Shown piece after piece: positions 58,892-64,000 of a DNA stretch of 64,000 nt. Where the stretch lies: assembly GCA_963703015.1 (NCBI GenBank), contig OY969779.1, positions 372,001-436,000 of the forward strand. Reading direction: 5' to 3'. How positions within the stretch are numbered: position 1 is the stretch's first letter; each line of letters begins with the position of its first letter. Below the pieces are notes generated by a model. That model worked only from the letters and a program-made list of their open reading frames with translations. It ran no database searches and was not told the origin of the DNA. The position numbers were made by a program, and so were the translations under genes. The DNA is from Methanobacterium_B sp963703015 (GTDB lineage: Archaea > Methanobacteriota > Methanobacteria > Methanobacteriales > Methanobacteriaceae).

Positions 58892-61360
58892 GTGGAAGAA
58901 AAAAATGTTAACACTCCATTAAATTCTGATTGTTGCATTGAATCAGCTGTAGATTTAAACATGTGGGAACAGACCTTTGATGTTTTACCTGATCTAGTCA
59001 TCATAATAGATGAGAATCACATCATCAAAAAGATTAACAGAAATTTTACCGAACGATTAAATGGCAAACCAGAGGATTTTATCGGGAAAACATGTTATTC
59101 CCTGGTTCATTCCAGTAACGAAGCCCCAGATTTTTGTCCCCATGCATTACTCTTAAAGGATCATAGGGAACACACCAAAAAATTTTTTATAGACAGTTTA
59201 AATGGATACTACAAAGTATCTGTCTCACCTATTTTTGAAGGGGATGAATTGAAAGGAGCAGTTCATATTGTTCACAACATCACCGAAGTGAAAAAGCTTG
59301 AAGAATTTCACAATCGATTGATTACCATTGTTGAATCTTCTGAAAATACCATCATTGGAAAGGATCTTGATGGTACCATCACTGACTGGAACAAAGGTGC
59401 AGAGAAGATGTATGGTTACAGTGCCAAGGAAGTGGTGGGTAGATCCATTTCCATACTTGTTCCAGAACATCTTGAAGATGATGTATGGTGGATAATGAAT
59501 GAGATCAAGTCGGGTCGATCAATCAAAAACTATGAAACAATTCGGATTGCCAAGGATCAAACCTTGATCCCTGTTTCACTTTCCATATCACCAATCACAG
59601 ATCCCAATGGAACAATACTAGGTGCAGCAACCATAGCCATCGACATAACTGAAAGGAAAAAGATTGAAAGACATCGAAGAGAACTTCTTGAAAGACAAAA
59701 GAACCTCACAAAAAAGCTTCAGGCAGCAAATAAAGAACTTAAAAAACAGCACATGGAACTTTTTAACATTAACATGACCCTCGGGGAAACCAAAAATAAA
59801 TTTTTCAATGCTTTCCATAAAAATCCTGCAGCAATGATCATCACTGACAACAAGAACAAATTAGTTGAATTAAATGAAAGCTATGCTAAACTAACAGGTT
59901 ACAGTAGGGAGGAATTAATTGGAACCACTCCTCAAAAACCAATCCAACTAATGACTTTAAAAAATGATAATCAATTGGATGGCCAAAATTTAGAGAAAAA
60001 CACAGAAACAGAACATGTGATAAAAACTAAATCTGGGGAAAAACGCATTATTTTATCCCGCTCTGAATCAATTGAATTAGAATCAAAACCCCACACCATT
60101 TCTTTTATATACGATATAACAGAGCGTAAAATGGCTGAAGACGCTCTTGAAAAAAGTAAAATTCGATTCCAAGTATTGATGAATAATTTAAAGGCAGGAG
60201 TAGCACTTATTGATAAATTTGGACAGTTTTCATTGGTTAACCCTGCATTCATTAAGATGTTTGGTTTGGATGAGGATATGGATATTCTTAATGTCAACAA
60301 CCAAAATTGGGATAATTGGAAAGTTTATGGTGAAGACAACAATCTTCTGAAACTGGATGAACATCCTGTTCGAAGGGCCACCCTCACAGGTTTGACAGTT
60401 GAAAATCAACTGGTGAGTGTTTTAAATCCTGGATCAGACAAATTGATGTGGATGATTATAAGTGCTGAACCTGTATTAAATGAGGATGGAAGTATAAATT
60501 ATGTTATCTGTACTTATCAGGATTTTACCCAGCGCAAACTTGCAGAAGAACACAAGGAAATACTTTTAAAAAAGGAACAGGATCTAAGTGAAAAGTTACA
60601 GCACTCCAATCTGGAACTTTTAGATATCCAACAAAAATTGACAAAAACCATAAAAAAACTTGAAATATCCAATTCAGAACTTCAACAATTTGCATATGTG
60701 GCATCACACGACTTAAAAGAACCTTTAAGGATGGTTACAAGTTTTCTTCAACTTTTAAAACAAAGGTACAAATACGAACTTGACAGTGATGCCAATGAAT
60801 TTATAGATTTTGCTGTTGATGGTGCCAAGAGGATGCACAATCTAATAGAAGACCTGCTTGCCTACTCCAGAATCATGACACAAGGCAAAGAATTCAGTGC
60901 CGTTAATATGGAAGAAGTCTTAGAACAGGTTATCATAAATTTAAAGGTTTCCATCGAGGAGAACCATGCAGAAGTCACACATGATCCCCTCCCAAAAATT
61001 AGGGCAGATGAATTCCAGATGATACAACTCATGCAGAACCTCATTGAAAATTCCATTAAATACAGGGACCTGGAGGTTCCAAAAATACATGTCTCAGTCA
61101 AGGATGCAGGGGATGAATGGATATTTTCAGTCAAGGACAATGGTATTGGTATCGCAACCAAACATGCCCCCAAGATTTTCATGATCTTCAAACGTCTGCA
61201 CACCAATCAAGAATATGATGGTACTGGAATTGGACTTGCAATCATTAAAAGAATACTTGACAGACATTCAGGTAGGGTATGGGTAGAATCTGAACTGGGC
61301 AAGGGTTCAACCTTCTTTTTTACCATATCAAAAAAACTGCAAAATTCCATTAAACTATAA
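58892..61360 (+). CDS. four-PAS sensor histidine kinase
   Basis: Soluble kinase of 822 residues. Four PAS domains (about 22-140, 143-260, 305-415, 423-552) are separated by coiled coils; the first holds Cys residues in KTCYSLVHSS and DFCPHA. HisKA follows with the phospho-His in YVASHDLKEPLRMV, then HATPase with DNGIGI, FKRLHTNQEYDGTGIGLAI and GKGSTFFF. No membrane helices, so the signals are cytoplasmic. Start GTG at 58892, seven to eight bases after GGGG. No response regulator is adjacent. Confidence 0.92.
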   Translation: MEEKNVNTPLNSDCCIESAVDLNMWEQTFDVLPDLVIIIDENHIIKKINRNFTERLNGKPEDFIGKTCYSLVHSSNEAPDFCPHALLLKDHREHTKKFFIDSLNGYYKVSVSPIFEGDELKGAVHIVHNITEVKKLEEFHNRLITIVESSENTIIGKDLDGTITDWNKGAEKMYGYSAKEVVGRSISILVPEHLEDDVWWIMNEIKSGRSIKNYETIRIAKDQTLIPVSLSISPITDPNGTILGAATIAIDITERKKIERHRRELLERQKNLTKKLQAANKELKKQHMELFNINMTLGETKNKFFNAFHKNPAAMIITDNKNKLVELNESYAKLTGYSREELIGTTPQKPIQLMTLKNDNQLDGQNLEKNTETEHVIKTKSGEKRIILSRSESIELESKPHTISFIYDITERKMAEDALEKSKIRFQVLMNNLKAGVALIDKFGQFSLVNPAFIKMFGLDEDMDILNVNNQNWDNWKVYGEDNNLLKLDEHPVRRATLTGLTVENQLVSVLNPGSDKLMWMIISAEPVLNEDGSINYVICTYQDFTQRKLAEEHKEILLKKEQDLSEKLQHSNLELLDIQQKLTKTIKKLEISNSELQQFAYVASHDLKEPLRMVTSFLQLLKQRYKYELDSDANEFIDFAVDGAKRMHNLIEDLLAYSRIMTQGKEFSAVNMEEVLEQVIINLKVSIEENHAEVTHDPLPKIRADEFQMIQLMQNLIENSIKYRDLEVPKIHVSVKDAGDEWIFSVKDNGIGIATKHAPKIFMIFKRLHTNQEYDGTGIGLAIIKRILDRHSGRVWVESELGKGSTFFFTISKKLQNSIKL

Positions 61361-61747
61361 CCCCTAGAAAAATGGAAGGAACACTAAACTATACATTATT
61401 GTTAGGATACTAATTTTTTAGAATTACCAATAAAATTCAGAAAATTTAATTGTAATTGTATAATAATAAACCTTTTTCATTGAATAAATTGAACAAGTAT
61501 TAAATGGGAAAAACTACAATATTAAAAAACACTCATCTTGTTTAGAATTATTTTATATAATACTAAATCCTTTGATGAGACCTGAGGGGGTATTAAAACA
61601 TCTGAATATTTTGGTCAATAAATTAGTACTAAAACTAATTGCCATTGATTTCAAAGATTTTTAATATCTGTTTAGAATATATGGCATTAAATCAGATTAA
61701 TTGCCAAAAATACAAATAATAGTTTATTTCATTTAGGAGTTGTTAAG
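61361..61747. other. intergenic region before the BPL_N gene
   Basis: TATA-like TTTTATATAATA near 61550 and, 30 bases on, a GAGGGGGT motif with no standard start codon behind it. A second SD (AGGAG) serves the BPL_N gene. Otherwise empty. Confidence 0.45.
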
Positions 61748-63055
61748 ATTAAACAAAAATTAGCCCTAACAATTTTGTTGTTAATAGGATTGAGTATGAC
61801 ATTAAATTTAGGTACGTCCTTTGCAGCAAACAGTTCCAGTACATCCAACATTCAAATCAATAATACAACAGTGAAAACAACAACCGCATCAACGAACACA
61901 GTATCCACAAAAAAAACTGTGGGTGCCACTACTACTAAAACAGTCCGAGTTCTGATTTATAATGGAAATGGTGCCATTACAAGCTGTGTTAGTGGTATCA
62001 AAACTGCTTTAACATCAGTGAATAACAACAACCTCGTACCAGGATATAAATTTACCTACACAACATCCACAGCCATCAGTGCTTCAATTCTCTCGAATTA
62101 CGACCTTCTGGTTATGCCGGGTGGAAGCAGTGGCAAGACCTATTTAAATAGTTTGAGTAGTTCATCGAAAACTGCGATTAAAAACTTTGTTTACAGTGGT
62201 CACGGATTTTTAGGTATTTGTGCAGGGGCATATGCAGGTTCACAGTACGTCGATGGTATGTACGCCGGACTTGGAGTTGCTCCCCATGTAAGATCCAAGG
62301 CAGTTACACATGAAGGAACTCTTCCTGTAACCATGACCAGTAGTGGAAGTTCGTTACTCGGTTTCAGTAATACATTAAACCTTGCACACTACAATGGCCC
62401 TGCCATGTATGCTTCAGGCGGTACAATAACCACCTTTGCAACTTATGCCGACAGTAGCACAGGTTACAAGGGTTACGGTGCTATTGTGGGTGATACCTAT
62501 GGTAATGGTAGGACAATTTTAAGCGGACCTCATCCAGAGTTAGCTCCTCAAAATCCAACTTTATTGGCTAAAATGATGATATGGGCCAGTACTGTTAGTA
62601 GTAGCCCAACTACTAAATCATTTACCATTAGCCAGATAAATACGGCTGCTAAAAGCGTTAAAACCTACATTGAAACCAATAAGAAAATGCCATCATCCAT
62701 TACAATTTCAGGTACAACGGTAACAATGGCACAGTTCCTTAAACTTTTAACTTCCGACTTGATAAATGTAAACAGTGGATCAAAATCTTCCATAGTATTA
62801 ACATCCGTAGCAGCACCTGGAAGCACAACAAACGCTGTTAAAACCGGAAACATTCAGAAATCTGAATATTTGAAGTTGGCAAACAGTATAAACAGCTTCA
62901 TGAACACCAACAACAGAGCACCATCCTACGCATCAAGTACCCTCGGAAAAATTGGCTTCGGATCCATGGTTTACATGTTTTCCAAGATCATGGTTTACTA
63001 CACTAGTAATGGAAGACTGCCTAGTTATGTTTCGATGAGTAACTGGAATTACTAA
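61748..63055 (+). CDS. secreted BPL_N-type protein with pseudomurein-binding repeats
   Basis: Protein of about 435 residues. A signal peptide is followed by a Thr/Ser-rich linker, a class I glutamine-amidotransferase-like BPL_N domain (VLIYNGNGAITSCVSGIKTA, MPGGSSGKTY, nucleophile elbow GICAGAYAGS, and a His in GPHPELAP), and two pseudomurein-binding repeats (SQINTAAKSVKTYIETNKKM and SEYLKLANSINSFMNTNNRA, each with its second half). The start is odd: the only standard codon (TTG 61775) would cut the signal peptide, whereas ATT 61748, eight bases after GGAG, gives MKQKLALTILLLIG. I choose that. A hairpin terminator follows. Confidence 0.85.
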   Translation: MKQKLALTILLLIGLSMTLNLGTSFAANSSSTSNIQINNTTVKTTTASTNTVSTKKTVGATTTKTVRVLIYNGNGAITSCVSGIKTALTSVNNNNLVPGYKFTYTTSTAISASILSNYDLLVMPGGSSGKTYLNSLSSSSKTAIKNFVYSGHGFLGICAGAYAGSQYVDGMYAGLGVAPHVRSKAVTHEGTLPVTMTSSGSSLLGFSNTLNLAHYNGPAMYASGGTITTFATYADSSTGYKGYGAIVGDTYGNGRTILSGPHPELAPQNPTLLAKMMIWASTVSSSPTTKSFTISQINTAAKSVKTYIETNKKMPSSITISGTTVTMAQFLKLLTSDLINVNSGSKSSIVLTSVAAPGSTTNAVKTGNIQKSEYLKLANSINSFMNTNNRAPSYASSTLGKIGFGSMVYMFSKIMVYYTSNGRLPSYVSMSNWNY

Positions 63056-63394
63056 ACAAAAAAAATTGGATCGATCACAAGATCCATTATCAATCTTTTT
63101 TTTAAAATAATCTTTAGGGTTTTAGAATAGTTTCTAAGTAAATGCAATTTGTTATTATATGCTGTTTTAAATTTGATATCTTACCCCTGCGATGAAAAAA
63201 CTAATCAACCATCTTTTATTTAGTACGATGCGTTTTAATTGGATTTTTTTTTAATCATTGGTAATGCAAATGGAAAATACATTTATAACTTGAAACAATA
63301 TTAGTATAACTTATTAAGTTAAGAACTAATGATTTGCAAACAGAACTTTCGATGCAAAGTTTTGTTATTATAGTTTTAAGGAGTTGTAATTAAC
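63056..63394. other. intergenic region before parA
   Basis: It contains the terminator of the BPL_N gene, then AT-rich sequence with several TATA-like runs and the parA SD (AAGGAG, 63378-63383). No other gene is seen. Confidence 0.5.
63067..63108 (+). terminator. terminator of the BPL_N gene
   Basis: TGGATC (63067-63072) / GATCCA (63081-63086) with an 8-base loop, followed after ten bases by an eight-base T run. Confidence 0.6.
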
Positions 63395-64000
63395 ATGGTG
63401 GAAGTTGTAGCAGTTTTAAATCAGAAGGGAGGTAGTGGTAAAACCACTACCGCAGTTAATTTAGCTGTAGGATTAGCTTTGAATGGTAAAAAGATTTTGT
63501 TGGTTGATTTTGATCCTCAGGGAAATGCCACCACATCACTCGGGCTCATGAAAAGGGAAATGGATAATACCATGAGGGATGTTTTATATGGAAAGTGCGA
63601 TATTGAAGAAGCGGTACTTGAAACAGAGCATGATAGATTGAGTTTAATTCCTGCAAATATCAAACTTTCAGGAATTGAAGCTTATTTAAATGCTCAAACA
63701 GCACCTATAGCTGTTTTGAACAATAAATTAAAAAATATTAAGGAAAATTATGATTATGTGTTCATTGACTCACCCCCAACACTTAACATCATAGCCACAA
63801 ATGTTCTTACAGCTAGTGACAGTGTTTTAATTCCTATACAAGCAGAACCATTTGCTTTAGAAGGGATGGTTGACTTGTTAGAGGTTATTGACATAGTTGC
63901 AGAGGATCTTAACAGCCCCACCAAAATTAAAGGTGTGCTTCTAACTAAATTCAAGCCAAAAACCAAACTTGGAAGGGAAGTAAAGGCGGAAGTACAGAAG
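63395..64000 (+). CDS. parA: ParA family ATPase (3' end outside window)
   Basis: 202 codons are visible and the frame is still open at the edge. Deviant Walker A QKGGSGKTTTAVNLA with the signature lysine, LLVDFDPQGNATTSLG (Walker A'), FIDSPPTLN (Walker B) and IPIQAEPFALEGM are typical of ParA/Soj chromosome- or plasmid-partition ATPases. A ParB-like partner may lie just beyond the edge. SD AAGGAG lies eleven bases before the ATG. Confidence 0.93.
   Translation, partial: MVEVVAVLNQKGGSGKTTTAVNLAVGLALNGKKILLVDFDPQGNATTSLGLMKREMDNTMRDVLYGKCDIEEAVLETEHDRLSLIPANIKLSGIEAYLNAQTAPIAVLNNKLKNIKENYDYVFIDSPPTLNIIATNVLTASDSVLIPIQAEPFALEGMVDLLEVIDIVAEDLNSPTKIKGVLLTKFKPKTKLGREVKAEVQK

Noticed and set aside
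61580..61670. GAGGGGGT followed by a 20-odd-codon frame
   Set aside because: No standard start codon, no conserved motif, and the alternative frame stops after nine codons. Not enough for a gene.
1..64000. Mobile elements, prophage, CRISPR arrays
   Set aside because: No transposase, integrase, Cas gene, terminal inverted repeats or regularly spaced repeats were found on either strand.

Overview
The window is AT-rich archaeal DNA, almost certainly from a pseudomurein-walled methanogen of the order Methanobacteriales, most likely a Methanobacterium species. The support is a TFB-type transcription factor, tandem TRAM-domain proteins, an archaeal type II GAPDH, a small methanogen-type sulfite-reductase-like protein, two proteins with pseudomurein-binding repeats, many soluble PAS sensor kinases, TATA-type promoters and strong Shine-Dalgarno (SD) sequences rich in GGGGG or GGAGG. 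I see no rRNA or tRNA gene, CRISPR array, insertion sequence or prophage. The first gene (NudC) is cut by the left edge and the last (ParA) by the right edge.

Layout. 1-7.4 kb: NudC, a DUF3795 protein, a C45-type Ntn hydrolase, a TetR/YhgE pair, a DUF998 membrane protein and a winged-helix regulator. 7.5-11.6 kb: AMP-forming acetyl-CoA synthetase divergent from that regulator, then a ferredoxin-domain aldo/keto reductase and an SGNH hydrolase. 11.8-20.6 kb: a TIM-barrel-like protein and mostly membrane genes: CPA1 antiporter (with an apparent frameshift), SpoIIM, TMEM175, and a translationally coupled PAP2-DedA-small membrane protein operon that could recycle polyprenyl-phosphate. 20.8-32.9 kb: a second aldo/keto reductase, three TetR regulators, a cell-wall pair (zinc-ribbon/pseudomurein-binding protein plus M14-type carboxypeptidase), a PepSY protein with an Asn/Asp/Tyr-rich tail, a K+ channel, a zinc phospholipase C-like protein, a receiver-only regulator and a run of hydrolases and oxidoreductases. 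33.8-38.3 kb: a carbohydrate group (trehalose-6-phosphate phosphatase, SemiSWEET, SIS isomerase, Myb-like DNA-binding protein, GAPDH) and a sulfite-reductase-like protein. 38.4-52.4 kb: methyltransferases, a 1263-residue multi-PAS kinase, UspA, an MFS exporter and PH-domain membrane proteins. 53.2-64 kb: small anchored proteins, duplicated TRAM genes, TFB, a four-PAS kinase, a secreted BPL_N/pseudomurein-binding protein and ParA.

Most notable. Two unlinked intergenic regions (32925-33097 and 40340-40498) share a 31-base block with 29 identities. Each continues into hairpins of the same architecture but different sequence, and then into a strong hairpin whose loop carries ACCTCC, the anti-SD motif; one loop has GGATCACCTCC, the universal 16S rRNA 3' end. 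This looks like an undescribed structured RNA family. Separately, several genes have a well-placed SD but only an isoleucine codon (ATT or ATA) where the start should be. Other leads are two apparent frameshifts, near-perfect inverted repeats at TetR promoters, and several very short genes read directly from the sequence.
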